Shown: positions 53,456 through 62,582, numbered from the stretch's first letter. The stretch: 64,000 nt of DNA from Microbulbifer pacificus (GCF_002959965.1 NZ_PREV01000027.1:992001-1056000), one strand, 5' to 3'. Made by a program: numbers and translations. Notes: generated from the letters alone by a model not told the origin.

Positions 53456-53682
53456 TGTTCTAAGTTTTTTTCTTCGTGAACTGGCAATTGCCCGGGGGTG
53501 ACCAATACTGGTTGTAGCTGGCTAGCACACATCTCCCCCCCAAGTCGTGTTTAGTAGTGCCGGCCGGGCGCCCTCCTCCAAATAGGCGCCCAGTGTGTTG
53601 TAAGGATGAAATCCTCCAAGTTTCACTCCTAATGGTCTTGGCCCTGACGCTCTCCCCCCCCCCGTCGTCAGGGCTTTTTTTT
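53456..53682 (+). ncRNA. Candidate C-rich small RNA
   Basis: No gene reads through this region, yet it ends in a strong plus-strand terminator (53641-53682). Upstream of that are a hairpin GGGCGCC/GGCGCCC with a CTCCTCCAAATA loop (53575-53601 region), a small hairpin AGGAT/ATCCT (about 53603-53615) followed by CC, and C-runs of seven (53535-53541) and ten (53654-53663) bases, the latter in the terminator loop. Loops rich in CUCC or CCCC are complementary to ribosome-binding sites, a trait of several regulatory RNAs. TTGAAA at 53425 followed by an AT-rich stretch might be a promoter. Expression is not shown by sequence alone. Confidence 0.3.
53641..53682 (+). terminator. Strong intrinsic terminator
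   Basis: GCCCTGACG (53641-53649) and CGTCAGGGC (53666-53674) form a nine-base-pair stem followed by eight T. It points in the plus direction, although the nearest upstream plus-strand gene ends more than 2 kb away, and it overlaps the 3' end of the minus-strand peptidase gene. Confidence 0.85.
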
Positions 53683-54906
53683 GCCCTCAAGAAAAGTGCG
53701 CTCAAGTTGCGGTAGCGGTACTCCGGCTTCTTTTTCCGCCAGGTGGCGGAATTTCTTCAGAGTGATTTCTCCGCGTTCGGTGGCCAGTATTTTTACAACG
53801 TCGTCCAGGCTGGACTTTCCGTCGCTTGATTTCTGGATGGTTTTGTCGACTTCATGGAGTACCACGGTCGCTCTCGCGGTAACCGGGCCGGCGGAGCGCT
53901 TTACCAGCAGATTGGGCGATTCAGAGCCCCAGTGAGCGAGATCCTCCAGCGCTTCGTGGTAACGTCGCTCACTGATGCCGCCCGACCGGCGAAGGGTTTC
54001 CAGAGAGTAATATTCGGCGATGCCTTCAACAATCCAATCGCTTTCTTTGTCGCCGCGGATACCCGTGGCCACATGCACCAACTCATGCAGCAGGCTGCTG
54101 GTGCGATTGCCCGAAATCAGCGGCCGATCCGCGTGCATGAAGAGTGAGCGTGTACCGGAAAGGCCGCCGCGCCACATAGGATCTCCGGCCATTACGATCA
54201 GCAGTTTTTGAGGAAACTCGGGAAATACTTTTTTTAGTTCTGGCAGGGTCCAGCTCAGGAAGGCGAGCGTATCCTGTCTGCGGATGTTCTCGCCGAGAGG
54301 GGCGGAGATGACCACGTCGGTGCCGTCAATGATGTCCTGCCGACTGCCAATGTGTCCTGCAATCACCCAGCCTTTGGGACGGATAAAGCGGCGTCCGGGG
54401 TCATTCAGTTGGAAAATCCCGCTGTCATCTTTGACGTAAGGCGTGAGAGCGTTCCATTTCTCTGGTGCTTCGATTTCCAGCGTAGCGCGCGACTGAAGAC
54501 TTTTGGGTGCCCGTGCGGAGATTGGTGGGATCAGCTTGTCGCTCCGAAAGATGGCCCATTTATCGGTAATGCGGGAATCGTATCGGCCGCGGGATTTTTT
54601 TTCGTCAATGACGAAGTCGTATTGAAGCGTTGAGCGCCGGCCTTTGGGGCGCCAGACTACTTTCTCACCTTCAACCTCCAGCTCATCGCTTCCCTCGATA
54701 TTGAGGTGTCGCTCCTTGTTGATGTGCAAAGTCAGTTCGCTGGGGAGCTCTCCGCCTTCAAGGTTAATAGATACATGGGCCGTACCTTCTTCCGGATTCA
54801 GGCGAGCCTTATAGCGGATATCGTAATACTCGGGATCGGCGGCTAATACTCCGGTAGACATAAGGAGTAAGGAAAGGGCCACAACAGCTCGAAAAAAGAA
54901 AAGCAT
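53668..54906 (-). CDS. Exported gluzincin-type metallopeptidase
   Basis: A 412-residue secreted protein. A signal peptide (VALSLLLMSTGVLA-ADP) precedes a beta-rich region, and the zinc site HELVH (H274, E275, H278) is followed by E294 in WIVEGIAEYYSL, the spacing of M1/M61 gluzincins. The N-terminal half resembles the beta-domain that precedes the catalytic domain in M61 glycyl aminopeptidases, but the usual PDZ domain after it is missing. A periplasmic or surface peptidase is likely; specificity is unknown. Its last codons lie inside the plus-strand terminator stem at 53666-53674. Confidence 0.82.
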   Translation of the reverse strand: MLFFFRAVVALSLLLMSTGVLAADPEYYDIRYKARLNPEEGTAHVSINLEGGELPSELTLHINKERHLNIEGSDELEVEGEKVVWRPKGRRSTLQYDFVIDEKKSRGRYDSRITDKWAIFRSDKLIPPISARAPKSLQSRATLEIEAPEKWNALTPYVKDDSGIFQLNDPGRRFIRPKGWVIAGHIGSRQDIIDGTDVVISAPLGENIRRQDTLAFLSWTLPELKKVFPEFPQKLLIVMAGDPMWRGGLSGTRSLFMHADRPLISGNRTSSLLHELVHVATGIRGDKESDWIVEGIAEYYSLETLRRSGGISERRYHEALEDLAHWGSESPNLLVKRSAGPVTARATVVLHEVDKTIQKSSDGKSSLDDVVKILATERGEITLKKFRHLAEKEAGVPLPQLERTFLEGKKKP

Positions 54907-55065
54907 CAGAAAAGCTCAGTTCTACCTGCATAAATTGATGAGCGCGCTGCATGTAAATCTGACGCTGCGCGCGGCAAATCATATGACAACAAGTGGGGAA
55001 TTCGGTGCCCTAAGGGCAGCAGGAAAAGCAGGAAGTGAGAGAAAAAGCACGGGAAAATTGAGAAA

Positions 55066-55142
<77 letters not shown>

Positions 55143-55262
55143 ACGTCTGAGCTTTCGCTCAAGCTTCCTTGCGAAGCGGGCGGCATTATAGCAACCGCCG
55201 AGCTTCTGTAAACCACTGATTTCATTAAATTTAGCAGTTTTTTCAAAAAGGCCCGGGGTTGA

Positions 55263-56111
55263 TCAACCTTTAATCTGCCGGATCAGCCCTTCCTGGGTGG
55301 TAGAGGCTACCAAACGGCCCTCACGGGTGAAAATCTGGCCGCGGCAGTAGCCGCGAGCACCGCTGGCAGAGGGGCTGTCGGTAACGTACAGCAGCCACTC
55401 ATCGGCGCGGAACTCGCGATGGAACCACATGGCGTGGTCGAGGCTGGCCGGCATCAGGTGCGGATCAAACAGGCTGATCTTGTGTGGCTGCAGGCTGGTG
55501 CCCAGCAGGGCCATGTCGGAGGCGTAGCAGAGTGCACTGCGGTGCTCGATGGGGTCGTCAGACAGTTGACCATCTACCCGGAACCAGAACATGCAGCGGG
55601 GTTCGCGGACTTCCGCGTCGAAGTAGCTCATGGGATCTATGGGGCGGAAGTCCACCATATAGCGCCGTTGGTTGCTGGCGGCGCCATTCATCCCGGCTTC
55701 TTCCGCCAGTTGCTGGGTGTTCTTCAGTTTCTCCGGGGGGATGATGCCCTCGGTGGGCATCTCCGCCTGATGATCAAAGCCCGGTTCGGCTATCTGGAAG
55801 GAGCAGGACATATTAAAGATGGCCTTTCCGTTCTGGCGCGCCACGACCCTGCGGGTAGTAAAGCTGCCCCCATCGCGGATCGGGTCAACATCGTAGATGA
55901 CCGGCATTTCGCTGGAGCCCGGCCGCAGAAAATAGGCGTGCAGGGAGTGGGGGAGGCGGCCTTCCACCGTGCGGGCGGCCGCCATCAGGGCCTGGCCGAG
56001 TACCTGGCCGCCGAACAGCACCTTGCGGTAGTTCTCCACATGCGCTCGGCTGCGGTAAAGGTTGCTGTCGAGTCTTTCTACATCCAGTAGCGTGCTGAGG
56101 GATTGCTGCAT
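55263..56111 (-). CDS. tesB: Acyl-CoA thioesterase II
   Basis: A 282-residue double-hotdog thioesterase that hydrolyses medium- and long-chain acyl-CoA. The family stretches VFGGQVLGQAL-type (here LFGGQVLGQALMAA), HSLHAYFLRPG and SLDHAMWFHREFRADEWLLY are present, the last with the catalytic aspartate near it (ASLDHAMWF). The ATG at 56111 gives a length close to E. coli TesB (286); an upstream frame to 56198 is not conserved. It stands alone between a tRNA and a divergent TetR gene, and adds to the window's fatty-acid genes. Confidence 0.94.
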   Translation of the reverse strand: MQQSLSTLLDVERLDSNLYRSRAHVENYRKVLFGGQVLGQALMAAARTVEGRLPHSLHAYFLRPGSSEMPVIYDVDPIRDGGSFTTRRVVARQNGKAIFNMSCSFQIAEPGFDHQAEMPTEGIIPPEKLKNTQQLAEEAGMNGAASNQRRYMVDFRPIDPMSYFDAEVREPRCMFWFRVDGQLSDDPIEHRSALCYASDMALLGTSLQPHKISLFDPHLMPASLDHAMWFHREFRADEWLLYVTDSPSASGARGYCRGQIFTREGRLVASTTQEGLIRQIKG

Positions 56112-56449
56112 CAGGGGGCCATCATCCTGTGTTGATTCCAAGCGGAGCCGGTGACAGTTGGCGTTCGCGGTATGCCGAACAACGGGCAATGATAACAACT
56201 ACAGTTTCTGTGGCTATTGCTGATTCTCTCAGAGGGGGTGGCAAATTAGCGGCTCAATGGCATATGAGTTGAGGGCAATTGTACTCTGGGATCGGATGGA
56301 GTACCGGCGCCGCACCTATTGGCGCTCAGTGTTGCGCAATCGGCGCCGGTTACCTTGAATTTCTTTTCCATCGTGGGGGAATTGCCTATCATTCATGAAT
56401 GGATAGTCAATTTCAGTCTCCAATTGTACGGACAGCTAAGGTCGGAAGT
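56112..56449. other. Divergent intergenic region between tesB and the TetR gene
   Basis: The 338 bases should contain both promoters. The clearest element is a 21-base dyad at 56386-56406, listed separately. No further gene is seen. Confidence 0.4.
56386..56406. promoter_or_regulatory. Imperfect 21-bp palindrome upstream of the TetR gene
   Basis: The perfect ten-base palindrome ATTCATGAAT (56391-56400) is flanked by CTATC (56386-56390) and GATAG (56402-56406). It lies 43 bases before the regulator start and is of the size used by TetR dimers, so autoregulation is likely. Confidence 0.5.
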
Positions 56450-57160
56450 ATGGATAAGGCAAAAGAGAAGGTTCAGCGTTTTCGGGCGCGGGAGCAGCGT
56501 ATCCTGGATGCGGCGCTGGAGCTGCTCCTGGAGCACGGTGAAGAAAAAGTAACCGTTGAGCAGATCGCCGAGCGAGTAGATATCGGCAAAGGCACAATCT
56601 ACAAGCATTTCATTTCAAAAACAGAGATTTACATGCGTTTGCTGATGGACTATGAGAAGTCCCTCACCGAACGTATCAAGGTCGCTGTGGCTACCGCCGA
56701 GCAGGGAGACATCACTGCACCGGCGCGGGCCTACTTCGAATCCCGTATGGCGGACCCGGGGCGCGATCGTCTGTTCCAGAGGCTGGAAGAGAAGATCATC
56801 GCCCTGAATCTGGCACCAGAGATGATTGCCGAGCTGCATGCACTGCGCAACTCCAATGCCTCCGCCCTGAACCGGGTATTTGAGCGACGCATGGAGCAGG
56901 GGGTCCTCAAGAAGGTTCCCGCCTATTACTACTATTCCACCTACTGGGCACTGGTCCAGGGTGCGGTAGAGCTCTATCACTCCAAGTCGTTCGCGGATGT
57001 GATCGAGGACCGGGCCGGCTTGATGGAGTTCATTATGGATGTGGGTGTCCATATTGGCGACATGTCGGGTCGCCGCGGTGCCGGTCAGTCTCAGGGGCAG
57101 GAGTCGTCCAACCAGAGTTCCCACAACCCCACATCAACCCCGGGAAGCAGCTTTGGCTGA
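56450..57160 (+). CDS. TetR/AcrR family transcriptional regulator
   Basis: A 236-residue regulator with a helix-turn-helix (about 15-60) reading EKVTVEQIAERVDIGKGTIY and KHFISKTEIY, followed by a ligand-binding domain rich in aromatic residues (AYYYYSTYWALVQGAVELYH) that could form a hydrophobic pocket. The last 25 residues are Ser/Gln/Asn-rich and probably disordered. The ATG at 56450 follows GGTCGGAAGT; an in-frame ATG at 56399 lies inside the palindrome region and lacks such a site. Its stop overlaps the start of the DUF1285 gene by eight bases, so the two are co-translated. Confidence 0.88.
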   Translation: MDKAKEKVQRFRAREQRILDAALELLLEHGEEKVTVEQIAERVDIGKGTIYKHFISKTEIYMRLLMDYEKSLTERIKVAVATAEQGDITAPARAYFESRMADPGRDRLFQRLEEKIIALNLAPEMIAELHALRNSNASALNRVFERRMEQGVLKKVPAYYYYSTYWALVQGAVELYHSKSFADVIEDRAGLMEFIMDVGVHIGDMSGRRGAGQSQGQESSNQSSHNPTSTPGSSFG

Positions 57161-57707
57161 GCCACTCTTCCAGCAGCTGGAGAAGCTGCAGCAGGAATTC
57201 CGCGGCCACCCACCGGTGGCCAGCTGGAACCCTGACCTGTGCGGGGATATGGACTTGGTAATCCAGTCTGACGGGCACTGGATTCATGAGGGAAGCGAAA
57301 TCCAGCGCCAGCCGCTGGTTAACCTGTTCGCCAGTATCCTCAAGCGGGAAGGACGCCACTATTACCTGGTAACGCCGGTAGAGAAGTGGCGTATCCGTGT
57401 CGAGGATGTTCCTTTTTTGATCACTCAGGCGGCCCGCGACGGTGACCAGATTCTGTTGACCACCAACACCGGTGATGTCGTTCCTCTCGACAAATCCCAT
57501 CCTCTACTGCTCAAACCATTCGGCGATCCGCCACTGCCTATTCCGTATGTGGACGTTCGCTCTGGACTTCAGGGGCGTATGTCCCGCGATGTGTACTATC
57601 AGCTGATCGATTGGGCGGAACCTCGCCAGCCCCAAGAGCCACCGGCTCGCCTCTGCCAGATGTGGCTGAAGAGCAATGGGGAAGAATTCCTGCTGGGCGA
57701 ATACTGA
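57153..57707 (+). CDS. DUF1285 family protein
   Basis: A 184-residue soluble protein of unknown function. It matches the DUF1285 pattern: PPVASWNPDLCGDMDLVIQS near the start, WIHEGSEIQRQPLVNLFASI, then YYLVTPVEKWRIRVEDVPFL and a C-terminal VDVRSGLQGRMSRDVYYQL. The family is common in proteobacteria and is not enzymatically characterised. The likely start is a TTG at 57153, eight bases inside the end of the TetR gene, with GGGAAGCAG upstream; no ATG gives a complete domain. Coupling to a TetR regulator is a conserved-looking arrangement but its meaning is unknown. Confidence 0.82.
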   Translation: MAEPLFQQLEKLQQEFRGHPPVASWNPDLCGDMDLVIQSDGHWIHEGSEIQRQPLVNLFASILKREGRHYYLVTPVEKWRIRVEDVPFLITQAARDGDQILLTTNTGDVVPLDKSHPLLLKPFGDPPLPIPYVDVRSGLQGRMSRDVYYQLIDWAEPRQPQEPPARLCQMWLKSNGEEFLLGEY

Positions 57708-57863
57708 GCGCCACTGTCTGGGTTCATAGAAATTCGGATTGGCTACAATCTGATCGCCAGAGATCTCTCTGAAATGTTTCAGAAATGTATGTGTCATTAC
57801 ATGGAAATAAATATTTCACATTGAAATATTTTTGAATTATTTCTCCCATTTTTTTCTTCGCGT

Positions 57864-57897
57864 CTTTCATTCGTAACATTTCCGCAACACTCCCTTT
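57864..57897. promoter_or_regulatory. Possible tandem 11-bp repeats (PhoB-like) before the lipoprotein gene
   Basis: CTTTCATTCGT, AACATTTCCGC and AACACTCCCTT follow one another with an 11-base period at 57864-57896, 82 bases before the lipoprotein start. PhoB boxes have this period and a CTTTCAT- or TGTCAT-like core, but the match weakens in the second and third unit. Confidence 0.22.
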
Positions 57898-57978
57898 CTA
57901 GACTCCCCTTCGTCCAAATTGCTTTGGCTTAAAAAAATAGTCACGGATTAACTCACTTCATCCTTGTTAGGGGGATTC

Positions 57979-59646
57979 ATGAAACTTGTATCCAACAAGC
58001 TGCTGCTGGCAGCTGCGATTTCTGCTTTGCTGGCTGGTTGTGATAGCGGTGGTATCAACATTGCTCCAGTTAACGAAGATAACTCAGTAGATAATTCTAC
58101 CGGCGGTGGCAATGATGGTGGTGGTCAGAGCAATCCGTGCGCTTCTTACGAGAAAGCCGGTCAGGTAAAGCAGGGCGCATTCAGCTCAGCTACCGGGAAC
58201 TGCACTTACAATGCCAGCTTTGTTGATTCCGGTAATCCGCTGACCGTTGACCTGGTAATCCCAGCTCTGGATAACGGTGGTGCCCACATTTTTGAAGGCA
58301 GCTTGTTCGTAGGGAACAATTACGATGACGATACTACTATGGCGGCTGCCGGTATCGCTGAAGGTGGCGATGGCGCCACACTGACGGTGCAAGCAGGCGC
58401 AACCGTAGCCTTCCCGAACAGCACCAAATTTATGGTAATCAACCGTGGTTCTCAGTTGTTTGCCGTTGGTACTGCTCAAGATCCTATCACCTTCACTTCC
58501 CTGTCGGATGTTGAAGGTACTGTTGGTCCTGAAGACGTACAGCAGTGGGGCGGTATGGTTATCAACGGTTTCGGTATCACAAACAAGTGCTCCTACGATG
58601 CCGAAATGAAAACCTCCGAATGTCACGTACTGGCTGAGGGTTCCGCCGGTAAAGACCAATCCAACTATGGCGGTGACAACAACGACGACAGCTCCGGTCA
58701 GATGGAGTTCGTTCGCGTCAAGCACACCGGTGCAGAAGTTGCTAACGGTGACGAACTGAACGGTATCAGCTTTGGTGGTGTTGGTGCCGGTACTATCGTT
58801 AAAAACCTGCAGGTTTACTCCACCTACGATGACGGCATTGAAATGTTCGGTGGTGCAGTAAGTTTTGAAAACTATGTTGCCCTGTATGTTCGCGACGACT
58901 CCATCGACATCGATGAGGGCTGGAGTGGTTCCATCACCAACGCTCTCGTGATTCAGAGTGAAACCGATGGCAACCACTGTATCGAATCCGATGGTATCGG
59001 TTCTTACGATGCGGCCAACGACTATTCTGCGCTGATTGCTGCCGGCCTGAACAGCCGCCCAGTAATTGACGGTCTGACCTGTATCATCTCGGGCGCTGGT
59101 GCGGACACCGTCACTCACGATCCGAGTGCTGGCTGGCGCTTCCGTGAAGGCATCTACCCGATGATTACCAACTCCATGGTTATCGGCTCTTTCAAGGTGG
59201 ATGCTACAGGTGCTGACGGCAGCAACTACTGTCTGCGTGTAGAGAGCGACGAAACTATTGCTGCTCTGGAAGCGGGCACTGATGCTGCAATCACTTCCAA
59301 TATTTTCGCGTGCACTGACAAAGCCAAAGGTGGACCGATTGGCGCCGACAGTCTGCAAGCGTGGGCGGAAGCTAACGGCAACGTATTTGCCAATGTTCCG
59401 GTCGACGCAGCTCTGAACCCGACTGCCGCAGCAGACACAGGTTTTCAGGTGCTGGAGGGTACTCCGTCCGTTTACTCTATCGCCACCGGCAGCATGATGG
59501 TGAACGATGCGGCCATCGCTATTACTCCGGTTGAGCGTGCATTCTTCGGCGCTTTGAGCGCAGGTGGAAGCGACTGGACTCAAGGTTGGACTTACGGTCT
59601 GCATGATGGCAGCCGCGCACAAGCTCTGTGGTTTGAACAGCAGTAA
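57979..59646 (+). CDS. Large surface lipoprotein, probable beta-helix, paired with a TonB receptor
   Basis: A 555-residue lipoprotein with lipobox LLAGC (Cys21) and a Gly/Asn/Asp-rich linker. The remainder has repeated short strands and Asp/Gly turns (GTIVKNLQVYSTYDDGIEMF, then VALYVRDDSIDIDEGW), suggesting a right-handed beta-helix, with four or more cysteines that could form disulfides. Many acidic residues suggest calcium binding. A 907-residue TonB-dependent receptor follows 163 bases downstream, so the protein may be its surface-exposed substrate-capturing partner, in the manner of SusD-like lipoproteins but unrelated in sequence. The ATG at 57979 follows AGGGGGA. Function is unknown. 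Confidence 0.7.
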   Translation: MKLVSNKLLLAAAISALLAGCDSGGINIAPVNEDNSVDNSTGGGNDGGGQSNPCASYEKAGQVKQGAFSSATGNCTYNASFVDSGNPLTVDLVIPALDNGGAHIFEGSLFVGNNYDDDTTMAAAGIAEGGDGATLTVQAGATVAFPNSTKFMVINRGSQLFAVGTAQDPITFTSLSDVEGTVGPEDVQQWGGMVINGFGITNKCSYDAEMKTSECHVLAEGSAGKDQSNYGGDNNDDSSGQMEFVRVKHTGAEVANGDELNGISFGGVGAGTIVKNLQVYSTYDDGIEMFGGAVSFENYVALYVRDDSIDIDEGWSGSITNALVIQSETDGNHCIESDGIGSYDAANDYSALIAAGLNSRPVIDGLTCIISGAGADTVTHDPSAGWRFREGIYPMITNSMVIGSFKVDATGADGSNYCLRVESDETIAALEAGTDAAITSNIFACTDKAKGGPIGADSLQAWAEANGNVFANVPVDAALNPTAAADTGFQVLEGTPSVYSIATGSMMVNDAAIAITPVERAFFGALSAGGSDWTQGWTYGLHDGSRAQALWFEQQ

Positions 59647-59683
59647 GTGCTGAATGGGATCGGGGGGAGACTCCCGATCTTGA

Positions 59684-59722
59684 AGGGCGCCGCCCTCAAC
59701 AACTGGGGACGGCGCCCTGTTT
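59684..59722 (+). terminator. Hairpin after the lipoprotein gene
   Basis: AGGGCGCCG (59684-59692) pairs with CGGCGCCCT (59710-59718), followed by GTTTG. A second hairpin (GATCGGG/CCCGATC, 59658-59679) precedes it. Partial termination would make the lipoprotein more abundant than the downstream receptor. Confidence 0.55.
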
Positions 59723-59809
59723 GATTCTGATGGTTGAAATTGGTTGATCTAATTTTTGTTCAGAACAAACGGGCAGAACAACAAGCAGGAACGGTAAGAG
59801 GCCTGGGAA

Positions 59810-62533
59810 ATGATTAAGCAAGAAAAATTTCAACGAGCGCCGCTGGTACTGGCTATCGCCACGGCCTCCGTCATTGCTCCGAATGTCTATGCACAAGTGG
59901 AGATGGATAACGTCTCTGCACCGCAAGCACAGCAAATTGAAGAAGTTATGGTTCAGGGGCGTCTCAAGGATTCAGCTGAAACGCTGGTCATGGAGCGTCT
60001 GGATGATGAGGTGGTTACCGATATTCTCGGTTCCGAAATGATTGGCCGTGTGGGTGACTCTACCGTAGCTGCAGCATTGCGCCGGGTGTCAGGCCTATCC
60101 CTGGTTAATGACAAATTCGTGTATGTCCGCGGTCTTGGTGAGCGCTACTCCAGTACTACTCTTAACGGCGCGACAGTACCATCACCGGATTTGACCCGAA
60201 ATGTAATCCCACTCGATATTTTCCCGACGTCAGTAGTTGACTCTCTGGCGGTACAAAAGTCCTATTCTGCCGATCAGGCTGCGACGTTTGGTGGTGGTAA
60301 TGTCGATATTCGCACCAAGAGTATTCCGGATTCGCTGACTTATTCCATTGAGCTGGGTAGCGGTACAAATACCGAAACAGACGGCAAGGTACTCAGCTAT
60401 AGTGGTGGTGATGACGATAGTTTTGGTTCAGACGATGGTACCCGCGCGATGTCGTCGGAACTAAAAACGGCACTGCAGCGTTTTAAAGGTCGCTTGGGTG
60501 TTCAAGATATCCGCAAGGTACTTGAAGCTGAAGGTAATACTTATAATTCAGCGAGTGAAGCAATAGCGGCAGCTCAGCAACTAAATCGTGAGCTTGCTCT
60601 GAATCTGAATCGCGATATCGCTATCGTTGAAGAGTCCAGCAAACCAGATTTGGATGTAAAGGCTAGCGTTGGCAATAGTTTTGTGTTGAGCGACGACTGG
60701 GAAGTGGGCTTTCTGGCTGGCGGCTCTTATAAGAATCGTTGGCGTGAAGAGGAAACCATTAAGCGTGCCTATGGTTTTCCGGACGAACGTATCGATACCG
60801 AGAACACTTCTACTTACTCCGTCGATTTGAGTGCGAATATAAACATAGGTGTTCGGTACGCCGATGAGCAGGAAGTAACCTACACCAGCCTGTATCTGCG
60901 CAATACAGATGACGATTCCTCTATTCGCGATTACTTCAACGAAAACCGTGAAGTTTCTGATGGCCGCGGGTTCCGTGAATACACGCTCAAGTATGAAGAG
61001 CGTGACCTGATGTTAAATCAGATAAAGGGAAGCCATCAGACGGGGCCGGCCAGTAAGGGATTGGTACCCGGTGGTCTTCTGAACTGGACTCCCGATGATC
61101 TAGTCGTTGATTGGTTCTATTCTGATGCAACCGCGCAGACTGATATTCCCAATGAGGTGAGCATTCTTGCGGATACCAAAACCAACGCCAAGGGCGAAGT
61201 GGTTTCATCGGCGGTGAGTGCTGGCGTAAACAGCTCTGCGTTCCGATTTACAGAGTTGGAAGACCAGGTTGTTCACTACGGCTGGAGCGCTACCCTTCCG
61301 CTGGAGTTTTCTAGCTCTTCCCTTGAGTTGAGTGGCGGCTACGCCAGGACGGAAAAGGGGCGTAGCTACAAGCAGACTGAGTTCCGCTTGGGTGCCCTGA
61401 GTGTGGGTGATTCTGGTTCCCTCAGCGGCGGCTTGGATGAAGTGTTTGGTGATGAGCAAATCACTAATGCTGACAACAATTATGTGTTTGATCGAGCTGG
61501 ATCTGATAATCAGAGCTATATCGCCGCTACCTTGACCGATGCTGCCTTTGGTAAAGTCGATTGGACCCTGAATGAGACTTGGCGTATTTCTGCAGGTGCC
61601 CGTTGGGAAGAGTACAACCAGGTTGCTCTTGATTGGAATCCCTACGGTTACACTTTGGACGATCCGCAAATTCCTAATGACCCGGAAGAACTTCTTGAGG
61701 CCACTTATGTAGAAGATGCAGTCTATCCGTCGCTGTCTCTCACCTACATGGGATCTTTGTGGGCTGATACTTTCCAGCTACGTTTCGGCGCAAGTAAAAC
61801 TTCCGTTCGTCCGGATTTGCGTGAAATTACTGATGCGATCTACATTGACCCGATCACCGATGAGCAGATCAAGGGCAACCCGAATGCGCGTCCTTCCGAG
61901 ATTACGAACTTTGATGTCCGTGCCGAGTGGTTTTTCGATAACGGGGATAACCTGACGCTGTCTGCCTATTACAAGGATATTCTGGACCCGATTGAGTTCT
62001 TCGAGCTCGCATCCAGTGACACCAATGTGGCACGCGAGATCATCAATGCGGAGTCTGGAGATATTACCGGTATTGAAATCGAGGGTCTGAAGTCTCTCGG
62101 ATTCATGGGTGAATTCATGGATAGCTTTTTCCTGCAAGGCAACCTGACCTTGCAGGAAACAGAGTTGGTGGCTGGTTCCGGGGCCGATGCACCGACCAAT
62201 CCGGTTCGTGAAATGACTGGCGCTTCAGATTATGTAGTGAACATGCTGGTTGGCTTCGATTCGCCGGATGGCAACCATTCTGCGACCTTGGGCTATAACG
62301 TGTTTGGTGATCGTCTGTACCTGGCTGGCCGTAATGGCGCGCCTGATGCCTACGAGCAGCCATTCCACTCTCTGGATCTGACCTATTCCTGGTATCCCAC
62401 TTCGGAAATCACCATCAAGGCCAAGATGCAGAACCTGCTGGATGAAGCTATTGAGATTGAGCGTGCGGATGTGGTCGTGTTTGAAGAGAAACCTGGTCAG
62501 TCGTTCTCGCTGAGTGCGCAATACCAGTTCTAA
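59810..62533 (+). CDS. TonB-dependent receptor (large, OmpA-like plug class)
   Basis: A 907-residue outer-membrane receptor. A signal peptide ends near NVYAQVE, IEEVMVQGR is a TonB-box-like start, and the plug has the variant signature FVYVRGLGERYSSTTLNGA with PLDIFPTSVVDSLAVQKSY and FGGGNVDIRTKS, a class distinct from siderophore receptors and usual for carbohydrate, peptide or phosphate-ester uptake. The barrel contains long acidic loops and ends in FSLSAQYQF. It pairs with the upstream lipoprotein. A plus-strand terminator follows at 62583. Confidence 0.9.
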   Translation: MIKQEKFQRAPLVLAIATASVIAPNVYAQVEMDNVSAPQAQQIEEVMVQGRLKDSAETLVMERLDDEVVTDILGSEMIGRVGDSTVAAALRRVSGLSLVNDKFVYVRGLGERYSSTTLNGATVPSPDLTRNVIPLDIFPTSVVDSLAVQKSYSADQAATFGGGNVDIRTKSIPDSLTYSIELGSGTNTETDGKVLSYSGGDDDSFGSDDGTRAMSSELKTALQRFKGRLGVQDIRKVLEAEGNTYNSASEAIAAAQQLNRELALNLNRDIAIVEESSKPDLDVKASVGNSFVLSDDWEVGFLAGGSYKNRWREEETIKRAYGFPDERIDTENTSTYSVDLSANINIGVRYADEQEVTYTSLYLRNTDDDSSIRDYFNENREVSDGRGFREYTLKYEERDLMLNQIKGSHQTGPASKGLVPGGLLNWTPDDLVVDWFYSDATAQTDIPNEVSILADTKTNAKGEVVSSAVSAGVNSSAFRFTELEDQVVHYGWSATLPLEFSSSSLELSGGYARTEKGRSYKQTEFRLGALSVGDSGSLSGGLDEVFGDEQITNADNNYVFDRAGSDNQSYIAATLTDAAFGKVDWTLNETWRISAGARWEEYNQVALDWNPYGYTLDDPQIPNDPEELLEATYVEDAVYPSLSLTYMGSLWADTFQLRFGASKTSVRPDLREITDAIYIDPITDEQIKGNPNARPSEITNFDVRAEWFFDNGDNLTLSAYYKDILDPIEFFELASSDTNVAREIINAESGDITGIEIEGLKSLGFMGEFMDSFFLQGNLTLQETELVAGSGADAPTNPVREMTGASDYVVNMLVGFDSPDGNHSATLGYNVFGDRLYLAGRNGAPDAYEQPFHSLDLTYSWYPTSEITIKAKMQNLLDEAIEIERADVVVFEEKPGQSFSLSAQYQF

Positions 62534-62582
62534 AAACTTAAGAACATTCCTGGAAGTCCAATACCAACAGGGATCGCTTGGT

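Noticed and set aside
53460..53705. An 81-codon minus-strand frame overlapping the candidate small RNA
   Set aside because: It overlaps the peptidase 3' end and is built on C/G-runs; coding potential looks poor.
58186..59622. A 478-codon open frame on the minus strand opposite the large lipoprotein gene
   Set aside because: The plus-strand gene has a lipobox, ribosome-binding site and coherent composition; the antisense product is low in structure and has no start signal.
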